Shown here piece after piece: positions 45,439-56,140 of a stretch of 64,000 bases of DNA; position 1 is the stretch's first letter; the number at the start of each line of letters is the position of its first letter. Made by a program: the position numbers and the translations under genes. The DNA comes from Flectonema sp. DT1601 (lineage: Eukaryota > Euglenozoa > Diplonemea > Diplonemida > Diplonemidae): contig OZ025860.1 in the NCBI GenBank assembly GCA_964019425.1, positions 62,001 to 126,000 of the forward strand. The letters run 5' to 3'. Under the pieces are notes generated by a model, which ran no database searches, was not told the DNA's origin, and saw only the letters and a program-made list of their open reading frames with translations.

Positions 45439-48400
45439 TTAACGTCTTGTTGTACGAACCTTAGTCATTCTTCCTGTTCTTGCTCCTTGAGGTGAACCAG
45501 TCCTTATTGGTGAAGGGTTACCCTCGGCATCATTCTCAACATGCCACGTCGCTAACAACAATTCTCGTTGCTTTGATGGTACTTGAATATCTCTCCAGGT
45601 TGGTCTCCTACCATCTGGTACAAAGAATTGAGGAGAAGTTCCCAAGTGCTGCAGTTCGTAACTCGTAAACAAGTTGGCAATAATCCACCTCGTTCCATCC
45701 TTACAAGTGTCAACCTCAACATTGACTCCCTTAATCTGATCAAGGATTTCAAGTCTTGGAAGTTGTCTCTTGCCAGCGTCCTTAGCGAACGAGTTCAGGG
45801 TAGTTGGCACGTGGCTCAACAGTTTGTGAAGCTCGTACAGAGATCTCACCAAAGTTGGTCTGCTCTCAAACACAAAAGACAGGGCACGCAACTTCTGCGC
45901 CAACGCTGTACTCTCAGTCAACAGCGTCTTGTTCTCAACCTGCAATTCCCTGTTCAGCTGCGACAGTTCGTTCCACTTTCTCTCTCTCTCCTTGTAGTAT
46001 GTCACGAGCTCTGTCACATCTCCCACAGACGCCTTCTTGATCAACTCCTGGGTTAACAATTCGTTCTCTGCACTTGATTTACCTGTTTCAGTTTGTTATT
46101 ATTTTCAGAACTGAGGAATTCAATTCTATTAAACACATTCATGTTCAACTAGAATGAATGATACTAGACAATAACAACAACAAAGAAAGAAAGAAAGAAA
46201 GAAAGAATGAAAAAATCTACATACCAAGCTGCTCAGCCAATCTCTCAATTCTGTTGTGCAGACTGCTGTGAACATTACCCTTCGCGGTCAGATCACTTTC
46301 AAGTTGGTTGAGCAGACCCTTCAGCTTGTCAACTTCATGAGTTCTCTCGCTCTCAATCTGCTTCAAACTTCTCTCGTGATCATCCTGAATCTGACGCTCC
46401 TTAGCGGCAAGCCTTGACTTCTCTTCCCTGACCGCTCCCTGCACCTCTGTAACCGTCTCACGGGCTTCTTGAAGCGCAGCCTGCAGGGCACGGAGGTACG
46501 CAGGTGAAGCAACTGGGAATCCGAGTCCCTTCATCGTTTCCGCACTCGCAGCACGGTGCCACATGTCCAGCTCATCAAGTGCCTGTGCCAACCTCGACCT
46601 GTCACTCATTCCATCAAGGGCAGATCCAAGGGTCTCGCTGAGGCTGTCAGATCTCTCAGGGTCGAGCACGTCGCTTCGGATCCACTTTCCTCTTCCGAAC
46701 AGGCGCGAAACAGCACGGCACTGACCCGGTGTCAGCCCAGTGTCGAACAACACGGCATCCAGGTCCTGGCTCTCCTCGCCACCGAGTCCCTTGTCGAATG
46801 CCGAAACTTCGTTCTTGTCGCTCTCGGCGTCTTCCTCGTCCGCACCAGCACGCTTCAGCTCAGTTTCACGTTGTTGCCTTCCCCTGTTGAACGCCTCTTG
46901 CTGCATCTGACCTTCCGCAAACGGACTCAATCCCTTGTTGCATCCCTGAAGGAACGCAGCACGGCAAGCTTCCCTCTCCAGGCGTTCTTCCTCAGTCAGA
47001 CCCTCGGCATCAGCGTACTCCGCAGGGAGAACCGATCCCCAAGCATCCTGCCTTCCCTTCAGCCACATGTTCGTCAGCGCCTCACGGCTCTCCTCCTCTT
47101 CCACGTTCTCAGAGAGGTATTTCCTGTACTCCACAGGGATCGGTGTCTTCAACGTCGCCATCTGACCGGTGAGGTACGCGGCCTTCAGTCTTCTCTTGCG
47201 AGCGTCTTCCACAGGATCAGATGCTTCCGGAGCAGCAGCTCCACCGTCTCCGGATCTCGACTGCAACGTCAACCCGTCTACATCGGCCAACACGCCACCG
47301 CCCTCGGCGATGCGCTCTTCGAGTCTGGTCAGCTCGTCTTCCCTCAGCTGCTTCAGCGTCTCCATGTGCTTCGTGCTGTCCGAAAGTGACGCCAACCTGT
47401 GAGCCTCAGGGAACCCACCGAGGCCATCAACGAGTCTCTTGTACTCATCCAGTTCCAGTCTCAGGCTGCTGTTCTCGGACATCGTGTCTTCCAGCTTGCG
47501 ACGCTCCGCACGGAACCCGGCCCTCATCTCGTCCATCTTCGATTCGAGTTCCACCTTCAGACGGTTCATCTGGTGGTCCTTTCCACGCTGCACGACAGAC
47601 ACCTCCTCCTCCTGAGCCTCATCCAGTGCCTCGATCAAAGCAGCCTTCGTCGACTCCCCAACACGAGGGTCTCTCAACACCTTCTGGATCGTCGGAATCG
47701 ATTCCCCGCTGGCGTGTCCGGTCTGCATCTTGCTGCGTACTTCCGGAGACACCGCAACATCGTGTGCCACGTTGTCCACCACGGTCGCCAACTCCATCTC
47801 CCGTCCATGGTACTTCGCAAGCACATCGTTGACCTCTCCGCGAACCTCCTCGGTCACCTCGTGAGAATCAAGCACGTCACGCACGTCGTCCGCCGTCTTC
47901 GCAGATTTCAACGCGTCGGCAGCGGTTGGCGACAGTTCAATGGCGATCTCGTCGATGTCGTTCTTCAGATCCTCGTCTCTGGTCTTCACAGCCTCGAGAG
48001 CCGTCACCAGAGCCAGACGCTGCTGCTCCGGCAGATCCCCACTCAACGCTTCTTCGGCAGTCTTCTCGACATTGTCTTCGTGTTCAGCCAACAAGCGGCG
48101 AGCCTCAAGTGGAACGGTAGGGTCAACCGCGGCTTCGTGAACCGCGTTCGTCACCTCCTTCGCAGACTCATCCTTCTCTTCAATGGCAGCTCTCAACCTG
48201 GCCAACGCCGATTCAGGCAGAGTGCCCTTGTTGATCGCCTCCTTCACAGCATCAGCCAAGTTCGTGTCCTTCTGCTCCTTCTCCGCGAGCGCGTCGTACA
48301 CGTCCACACGTGATCCAGATCGGATACCCGCCGACTGCAATGCAGCGCGAACCTCAGAAACGTGGTCCTTGCTCGTCGATGACTTCGACTCCCCTCCGAT

Positions 48401-51400
48401 CACCACAGGCGTCTCTTGCTCGATTTCCACGTCCAGGTTGGCCTTCTGTGCAGCATCGTTCACCAGGGCGTTGCTCTCGTCCACAGGTGCAAGGGCATCT
48501 CCAAGGATCCTCACCACGGAATCAGACAGATCCAGCTCGTTCTCGATCACGTCCCTCACGGCATCAGCGAGGTCCGCCGACTTCATGTCCTTCTCGGTGA
48601 TCGCGATCTCAATCGCCTTGCGGTGGTGCTCAGGAACACCCTCCTGTCTCATCGCGTCCATAGCTCCGTCCACCACAGTAGTCATGTCCTCCCCGAGTGC
48701 TTCTCTCAACACCTGGCGCACACTCGATGGCACTCTCGTGTTGTGGGCTGCCGCACGCGCGACGTGGTACAGCTCCTTCGAGCGACCAGAGGCAGCAACA
48801 ACTGCGTTGCGCAGCGTCTTTCTCTCGCCGTCATCGAGCTCGCTCGACTGCAGTCCCTGCGATCTCGCCGTCTCAGACAACGCAATGTACCTGCTGTCAG
48901 CCTCCGCGAGAGCCGCGTGCAGCGAGTGTCGCACGGCAGGCTCGATTCCGTAGTCCTGGAGCATCTTGCGCACCTTCGCCGCGAGGGCATCCGCAGACGC
49001 GTCCGCATTGTTCGAAGCAGACTTCAGCTTGCCTCTGCAGTCCTCAGGAACTGCGTCGTCGTGTGCTCCCGTACGAGCAGTGTCACGCAATTGGATCGAT
49101 GCGTCGTCTGCAACCACGAGTGCGTCGTACAACGCCCGGCGCGCCTCCAAGTCCGAAGATGGGTTCACCAGAACAGATCTCGCAGTTGAGCTCACCTTCG
49201 ATGGATCGTGCTTGTCCAGCGACCTCAACGCCTTTTGGCTCTCCTCAGACAGTCCCTGCAACTTGCCCCAGTCAAGAGAATCGATTAAAGCAACTCCACG
49301 TGAAGCGTGCCTCTCGAGGTCTGCGAATAGCTGCTGTGCCACATCTTCTGGAAGGTCGCTGCGTTCCGCAACCAACGCAACCGCCTCTTCCAGGGCAGTG
49401 TACTTCGAAGTCGCGTCCGTCGACATGTGCTTCAAACCCATCCTCTGCGAAGCTGAAACACCTCTCTCGTCGCAGATCTTCGAGATTGTCGCCACGAGCT
49501 GCGCAGTTCTCGACTCGCACGCGTCCAGCGCCGGCTTCAGTGCCGCAACAGCCTTCGACGACGAGTCCGCCGAAGCGATCACGTTCTTTGCCACGTGGCA
49601 GAGCTCACCCTGTCTTCCTTCGATCGCGTTCAGACCTCCCTGCAGCTTGGCACAGACGTCCTCAGGAACTCCTTCGTCCGCAACCGCGTACCGGACGGCA
49701 TCGGCAACCATGTCCTCGTTCGAGATACCGGTGCGGGCAACAGCCGTGCGCAGCATGCGACGAGCCTCAGGAGAGTAATCCATGTTGCTCAACGCTTCCT
49801 TTGCTGCATCTTCCGCGGCGGTGGTGCGTCCCTGGTGGGTGTTGTATGCCGCCATCAGCTTCTCCTGCTTCTCAGGGGTAGTCGACGGGTGCATTGCGAG
49901 CGCGTGCACTGCCGCAGGCAAGTTGTGGCGATTGCTTTGCGTCGATTCCAATTCCTTGAACCCTTCCTCGGCAAGCGTGTCGCTCAACTCGTTCAGACGG
50001 GCATCGTGAGCATCCAAGATGACTTCCAGCTGGTCCTTCAAACCCTCAGGCACCGACTCAGGTGACTGCAAGATCTCACGAATAGCCTCCGGAATGTGAT
50101 GCGTTCTGCTTGGCGGTGCCAACGCGTCGTCTAGCTGCAGGCGAACCTCCTGTGGAAGCACAGTGTCCTTCGTCACCTTCTTCACCCGATCGTACATGTC
50201 CGCCGTCTGTTGGTCTGCCTCTCCGAGAGCCTCCTTCAGGTACTTCGCCACGGTCTCAGGGGTACCCTGGTGCTTCACCGCCTTGCGTGCAGCATCTGCC
50301 AAACGGTCGGCGTACTGCCCGGTGCTCTCCGTCGATGTCTTTCCGTCCTCGAGAACTTCCAGGAGCTTCTTTCTTGCATCTGGAGGCATCTTCAAGTCGA
50401 ACGTCGCACGCTGCATCGCCCTTGTCAGGACAGACACACGCTCCTTGTCTGCTTCTTCAACAGATTCCAGAAGCTGCTGTTTAAGAACCTGTGGGAGGGC
50501 AGACGATTGCACTACCTCACGTAGCGCCTGCGTAGTCTTCTCCGTGTCGTCCGCGAGTGCGTTCTTCAGCTCCTTCCTCAGGTCCTCAGGAACGTCATCT
50601 GCGTCGAGAACGTTGGCAACAGCATCTGAGATGACTGCGTTGGCACTTGAAGTTGCAACCTGCTTGGTAGTTGTACCGATGCCCATGTTAGGTGGAGATG
50701 CGGCTCTGATTCCATCAGCGTTACGGTGCTTTCTCATGATCTCCTTCAAGTACAATTGTTCTGCATCTTCAAGGTCGTCAAATGCTGGGAGATTTAATCC
50801 TTCTGACATTGACTCCCAGTTCTCGTCGTACTTCTGAGCCATGTTACGCATGTTTGCAGACTCCTCTTCATCAAGTTCGTCCAAGGCTGGAAGTTCTGCA
50901 ACGACTTCACCTCCAAGTTTGATGAGACCCTTGTCTTGCAAGAAGCTCCTACCTCCTTGTCTGTGGTCTGCAACAACAGTCATCAGCTTCTCCTTCTGTT
51001 CATCATCGAGATCTTGTGGACGGATAACACCAACACCCTTGATGTGTACTCCAGACTTTTTCTTTGGAAGGAGTTCCACTCCTAAAGTGTTTGAAACAGT
51101 TACAGGAGCTTCTTCTTCATCTTCGTCATCGTCTACGTACTCAACATTCTCACCAGCAATGTTTTGGATCATTGCCATCTCCTTGGCGTGAAGAGTCTTA
51201 GGGTCCAAACGTATGCCAGTATCGTTGCCGAACGTGGCAATCTTTGCCCTAAGGACGTTGAGGTCGTTTAGGGTCTCCTTGTTCTCGACCAACAAGTTTT
51301 CGTTGTCACGGCGAAGTGCAGCACATTCCTTTTCGAGCTTTTCCACCAGGGCAAGTGAGTCTCTGTACTTGAGTCCGTCTCTCATAATCTTCCTTCTTTC

Positions 51401-54400
51401 AAGTTCTTCAGGTGACATGTCAGAGTCTCCGGCATCTGTACCTCCGAGAGAGAGTAATCTTTGTCGGGAGCGAGTGGCGGATCCGTCACCTGAAGCGCCT
51501 GCATCGGCATCAGCATTGATTCCGAGATCGAATGGACAACCTGCGATCCATCCCTGTTTTGTTTTATTATTGTTAGTTTCGTACGTGTATAACTTTCATT
51601 ATTGCTACTTTTGAATGGATAATTATCTGCTAAAGGTAAAGCTGTGTAATTAAAACATAAATTAAAGGAACTACTCATACCTTTTTGTACGCTTTATTCA
51701 ATTCGTCTGAGAGTTCAAGATTGTCTGATTGTGGAATCTGTTTTTTTTAGTTTAGTGTCCGAAGACTGTTTTGATCTCTCAGCCAAAAAAAGTAATTTCG
51801 AAACTACAAATCCACTTCACCAATAACTCATCTGCCATGAATAAAACATCTTTACATACCTCACTCTGGATCAGTCCGTGTAAGAATGCGTCACGCAACT
51901 TCGCAACACGTTCGGATTCCGTCTCAAGCAATCCTGCCTTGTCAGCATATTCAGAAGGAATCAAAGACTTCGTCTTTTGGCCCTGTTTGTTATATGTTTG
52001 ATTCAACACCTATGTTCATGGCACCGTTTGTTTATAAACATAAAACAGCCGACTCTCAAGAACAAATAATCACATACCTCAATAAAAGCTTCTCTAGACA
52101 GCTCCTTGCGCTGCTGGACATCAGCGGACAAGTCAGACACGCTGTCCACGTATTCGGAAGGCAAAGTGGCTCCAGGACCAGCAGCCAATCCGGCGAGGAA
52201 GTGCTCACGCTGTCTGCGACGGTTGTCTCTGTCCTTCGAAGGCAATCCGATGTTGTCCTCGTATTTCGGTGGAATGGTCATCACAGCGCATCTCGCCTTC
52301 AGGTACGCAGAACGCTGTCCCTCTCGCAGTTCACGAGTGGTGGCTGGAAGGTACGACTGGTCCTTGAACTCCTCAGGAAGAGGCTCGTTGGCAGCAAGAC
52401 CTCTGGCATACGCAGCTCTGTTTGGACGGGAAAACGACACCTCACGCGGGAAGATGTGTCCCGCATCCTTACCCTCCAAGTACGCATCCCTCTGCGCCCT
52501 CCAATCTTCCATCTCCTGTTCGTTGGTGGTGCCGGTTGGCTGCGCTGGGAGCTTGTCGAGGCTTCCCTCGATCAGTCCTCCGACAAAGGTGCTTCTCAGC
52601 GAGTGTCTCTCGTCGCGCTGCTGGTCCGACAGGTCCCCTTCGCTCAAGAACGAAATTGGGATGATCGGCTGAGCCGCGCTGTCCTGCCACTGTGGGAACG
52701 CTGCGTCGAGGTACTCTCTCAAGCGGTGCGCACCGATCACATCTCCGTTACGGTACGCGCGCTCAAGCGCAGCCTTCAAGTAAGCTTCCTTGGCATCGTG
52801 GTCAGGGCGACCGCGGGTCGGCTTCTCAGATCCGGTCGGTGGTCCCGATCCCTTCCCCTTCAAGAACGCCTCCCTCAGTGCCGAACGCCTCGCACGCTCT
52901 TCCGGCGACAATCCCGGCTCGTCGCGCCACTCCTCAGGCATCTCCGCACCAGGTTCCAATCCCAACTGGAACGCCCCCAGAAGCTCAGGAACGTCCGTGT
53001 ACTTCGCAGGCGCAGCAGCAGGCTGGTCTCCCACCTTTTCAAGCTGCGCCTTGTAGTCGTTCACACGCTGAGTCGCCTCAGCACACTGCCGGCGCATGTC
53101 CCGGAGTCCCTGCTCGTACTTGTCCTTCTGGCTGTCCATCGTGAACTGGATCGTGTCCTTCTCCGATCCGAGCTGCACGCAGATCTGCTCCATCTCACGC
53201 ATCTTCTTCTTCTCCGTCTCGATCAACTTCTGGGCCTCTTCCAGCTGCACCATCGCCTCTTCGAGACGACCGTCTGAAACAGCGTTCATCGCATTCTGGA
53301 AAGTGCACTCAGTGTCCCACAGGTTGATCACTCCGTCGTTGCTCGCAGACCAAACACGCGACACAACAGCCTGGTGAACAGGGAGCAACGCGTTGATGCA
53401 CCCTTCGTGGTTCTTAAACTGTCCCTTCAGCTCCAAAGTTTCCGGGTCCCACACGAACACAATGTTCCATGAGCTGCTCCACATCAGGGATCCGATCAGC
53501 GACAAGCAGTTGATCTGTCCAGTGTGCGGGTGTCCGAGCACACGAACGCAAGGCTCCGCCTCATCCGGGTTCCACACACGGATCGTTTTGTCCTCACTGG
53601 CCGACCAAACGTACTTTCCGCAAGCGAATGCCAACGCGTGCACACCTCCAGTGTGGTCTTCCCACGACTGTTGAAGGTTTCCGTTCTGTGTGTCCCACAC
53701 CTTGATGCTGTTGTCGTCAGCTCCAGAGAACAACCTCCTCCCCACAACCAGCAGAGACCTCACGTTGTTCCTGTGTCCGCAAAACTGCTGCATGCGCTCC
53801 ATCTTCGGTCCGTCCCACTTCACAATTGTGAAATCCGACGATCCTGAGAACACCAGTCTGCTTCCAGGAGTGTCTACCAAACAGTACACTCCTCCTACGT
53901 GCTCTTTCATTTCCTTGATCAACTCCATCGTCTCCGCATGGAACACGCGGATGAAAGAGTCGGAACTGGCAACCCAAACGAAGTTCCCGTTCACCGGTCC
54001 CAAGATGGACCATACGAAGATGTCCTTCTTCTTAGTCGATCTGAAGATGCGTTCTCCGCTCTGTTTTGTTTTGTTTTTGTTTGTCTTAATTCTTTTTTGT
54101 TGTTTCATTAATCAATTAATTAATAATCTTTTACCAACCTCACACAACCTAACTGCTCCCACTCCGCAGTGAGATTTATAAAAAGTGTGAAATACATACG
54201 TGAAAGTCCCAGACGGAAAAGCATCCTTCACGTTCACCGATCCACACTCGCTCATTCACAACAGACATGCAACGAACACCAGTCAACCCTTCATCTTTAC
54301 CAACTGACTTGATGACTTGTGATCCCGAGAAGAAGAAGTTGTTCTGATCCACGTCGTATTTTTGTAGGGGGGCATTTCTTCTAACCCAATCCTTCGTTGG

Positions 54401-54514
54401 GTGAGTCTGAAGCTGAGAAACCTGACGACCAGGTGGCTGGCCTGGACGCATGGCTTTCAGGTTCGAGTTATTCGAAGCATAGTAGGATTGGGGAGCATTC
54501 TCCTCATCGGCCAT
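45439..54514 (-). CDS. Giant WD40/coiled-coil/helical-repeat scaffold protein, copy A (six exons)
   Basis: Exons 54514-54200, 54060-52078, 51982-51860, 51737-51681, 51553-46225 and 46082-45439 join in frame to 2,816 aa. Residues about 60-358 form seven WD40 units, a complete propeller. Residues 359-445 are a coiled coil and about 460-870 hold repeats of the form PxEYxD-GL...R..AFLxG. About 872-935 is coiled coil, followed by an acidic linker. About 1147-2127 is an array of some 28 two-helix repeats. More PxEY repeats and coiled coil follow, then a conserved C-terminal domain (around 2640-2760) and a basic tail. No enzyme domain is seen. The make-up suggests a large cytoskeletal or axonemal scaffold. 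Start: ATG at 54514 (MADEEN); an ATG at 54625 would add a hydrophobic leader ill suited to this protein and containing a CTTCAG acceptor. Coding DNA is much richer in G and C than neighbouring genes. Confidence 0.9.
46083..46224 (-). other. Intron 5 of giant gene copy A
   Basis: 142 bp, donor GTATGT, acceptor GAAACAG, phase 1. It joins ...RLAEQLG to KSSAENELL. It carries an AAAG microsatellite (46182-46206). It is nearly identical to the matching intron of copy B apart from small insertions. Confidence 0.92.
47650..50595 (-). repeat. Array of about 28 two-helix ~35-aa repeats (copy A)
   Basis: Translated units recur every 33-40 residues. Typical cores are VPEDLRKELKNAL, LPQEVRLQLDDAL, IEPAVRHSLHAAL and VPSSVRQVLREAL. 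Each starts with [VL]PE, a helix with Arg and Leu (xxRxxLxxAL), an acidic turn (EADxR), then a second helix (LxxxARxAA). The array spans about 980 residues within one exon. It resembles solenoid repeats in spacing but matches no repeat family I can name. DNA coordinates are approximate at both ends. Confidence 0.85.
51554..51680 (-). other. Intron 4 of giant gene copy A
   Basis: 127 bp, donor GTATGA, acceptor AAAACAG, phase 0. It joins ...NKAYKK to GWIAGCPFDL. The copy B counterpart (62288-62360) is only 73 bp and not similar. Confidence 0.9.
51738..51859 (-). other. Intron 3 of giant gene copy A
   Basis: 122 bp, donor GTATGT, acceptor AAAAACAG, phase 0. It joins ...HGLIQSE to IPQSDNLELS. 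The copy B counterpart differs in sequence and uses a GTTTGT donor. Confidence 0.9.
51983..52077 (-). other. Intron 2 of giant gene copy A
   Basis: 95 bp, donor GTATGT, acceptor ACAAACAG, phase 0. Its first 27 or so bases (5' side, up to about 52051) are identical to copy B and the rest is unrelated, so a similarity boundary lies inside the intron. Confidence 0.92.
54061..54199 (-). other. Intron 1 of giant gene copy A
   Basis: 139 bp, donor GTATGT, acceptor AAAACAG, phase 0. It interrupts the first WD40 unit; splicing joins ...FSVWDFH to SGERIFRS. Confidence 0.92.
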
Positions 54515-56140
54515 GTTGACTGACGCTGAGTAGCTCGTCTGTCTGTTGTGGAGTACGTAATGTCTGAAGAGGAAGAGGAAGGTTGTTACTAAGAAGCACT
54601 TAAAAAACAATTTCGCGCGAAGCATGTTCGAGCAATACGATACGTTTTCCTATCACTGTCTCGCATTCATTCTTTCCATTCGCAATCTTAATTCCGAATC
54701 AACGATCGTTTTCTTTTTTTTTTTTTTTTTTCGTTCTTTTCTTTGGTTTAACTTTCAAAAAAGATTTCACCAAAACGGGTTCACTAATGTTGTTTCGATT
54801 TTTCGGTTTTTATTTATTTTTTTTTTTCTTTCTTTTGTTTTCCCCCTAAAAAATTTTGCGATTATTTTTTTTTTTTTTTTACAGAAACATTTAATCATTT
54901 AATGAAAAAAAAAAAAAAAAAACGCAGATGGGGGGCAGGGAGCAAAAACTCCAGAGTAACTAACCTTTGAGGGAATCGGAGGTTGGGATGGGTCAAAAAA
55001 AAAAAAAAAAAAAAAACTTAAAGAGAAAGAGAGTTTTGAAGGGGAATAACATCGCAAATAAAGAGGTAGAGAATCTGAGATCAAAAAATATTACAATCTG
55101 TTGAATTGCTGAAATATCTTTTTATCGGACAGGTACAAAACATGGAACGCGTAATAGCAACATTAAAGAACTAATAAAAGAGAAGCTTCTATACCCAACT
55201 AGGTAGTCTTCCTAGAATATCAAGAACATTTAAAAAGTGACTTCTGCGGTGTCATCGCATGCTTTATTGTTTCTTTTTTCTTTGTTGTTGTTTTTTTTTT
55301 TTTTTTTTTTTTTATTTGTCGTAGCTCGAATTGAAGAGTCAGACTTTCCCAAAATCACACAAGTCTGTATCAAGTCAATTCAAATTAGTACACAAACGAT
55401 CATCATTTTCTTTTTTTTTTTTTCTTTATTTTCTTTCCATAAAAAAAAAAAAAAACTATTATTTTCTGAACGCACAAAGGGCTTCAAAAAAAAAAAAAAA
55501 AACATCGGAATTGTATTTTTAAAAAGTGAGTTGTGAGTGGGGAACAGGGGTTCCATCTTCAGAGAAACTCCTCTTGCACCAGTCATACATGCTAAAACTA
55601 CTAACGACTGTACTCTACGAAGAGCTAAAAAAGTGAAGGAAGAAATATCAGGAAGAGGAAGAGTGACAATAAGAAGTAAGAAAAAGAAGAAGAAGAAGAA
55701 AAAGAGATAAATAAAAAGTGGAATACTTCAACTCAAACACTTAACTTGTTTTTCACGGGAGTCGTGGAAAGTCGTCAACGTCCACCCTTTAACGAAACTG
55801 GTGTATCTCTTCACAAAGGTGAAATCATTCTTAGATACGTACGGAGGTATTTCTCAATTGGGAAAAAAATAAAACTCCCAATTAAATTAAATAAAGAACC
55901 AAAAAAAATCGAAGACATCCTTTCAAAGGGGAAATCTCAATTCAAGAACTCCGACCCCGAACGCAAAAAGGCCTGCAAGCCTAGTTGCCGAACTGCGAAA
56001 GGAAGGTATAAACTGACAAAATTTTCAAAATTCGCTCTTAAAATGAGTTTACCCAAAAAGAAATTTGAATAAAATAAGAACCACACTTGGAAGGGGAAAA
56101 TCACTTCAAAAAACTGAGATCCTAAACGAAACTCAGAATA
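54515..56140. other. Spacer between the tandem giant genes
   Basis: About 1.6 kb holding the 3' flank of copy B and the promoter of copy A. A/T runs lie at 54715-54730, 54904-54921, 54997-55017, 55289-55313 and 55486-55501. A CTTCCTCTTCCTCTTCAG stretch just upstream of the copy A start resembles a splice acceptor with a pyrimidine tract. A 108-codon frame at 55746-56072 starts at TTG, is Lys-rich and is not convincing. Confidence 0.55.

Noticed and set aside
45439-46059. A separate 206-aa coiled-coil gene (and its twin at 56141-56758)
   Set aside because: The frame begins at TTG and is preceded by an AAACAG acceptor that joins in phase to the GTATGT donor at the end of the long exon. It is the last exon of the giant gene.
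47221-47832. Long plus-strand frames of 200-460 codons inside the giant genes (for example 47221-47832, 51886-53277, 60873-62168)
   Set aside because: They are antisense shadows of GC-rich coding exons with Arg/Ser/Pro-rich translations. The sense frame has clear domains and consistent introns.
54515-54625. Upstream ATG at 54625 extending giant copy A by 37 residues
   Set aside because: It would add a hydrophobic leader before a cytosolic WD40 protein, and the stretch contains a pyrimidine-rich CTTCAG acceptor-like site, so it is probably 5'UTR.
55746-56072. A Lys-rich 108-codon frame between the giant genes
   Set aside because: It starts at TTG and its basic composition comes from A-rich DNA. 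It resembles a ribosomal protein only superficially, with no motif.
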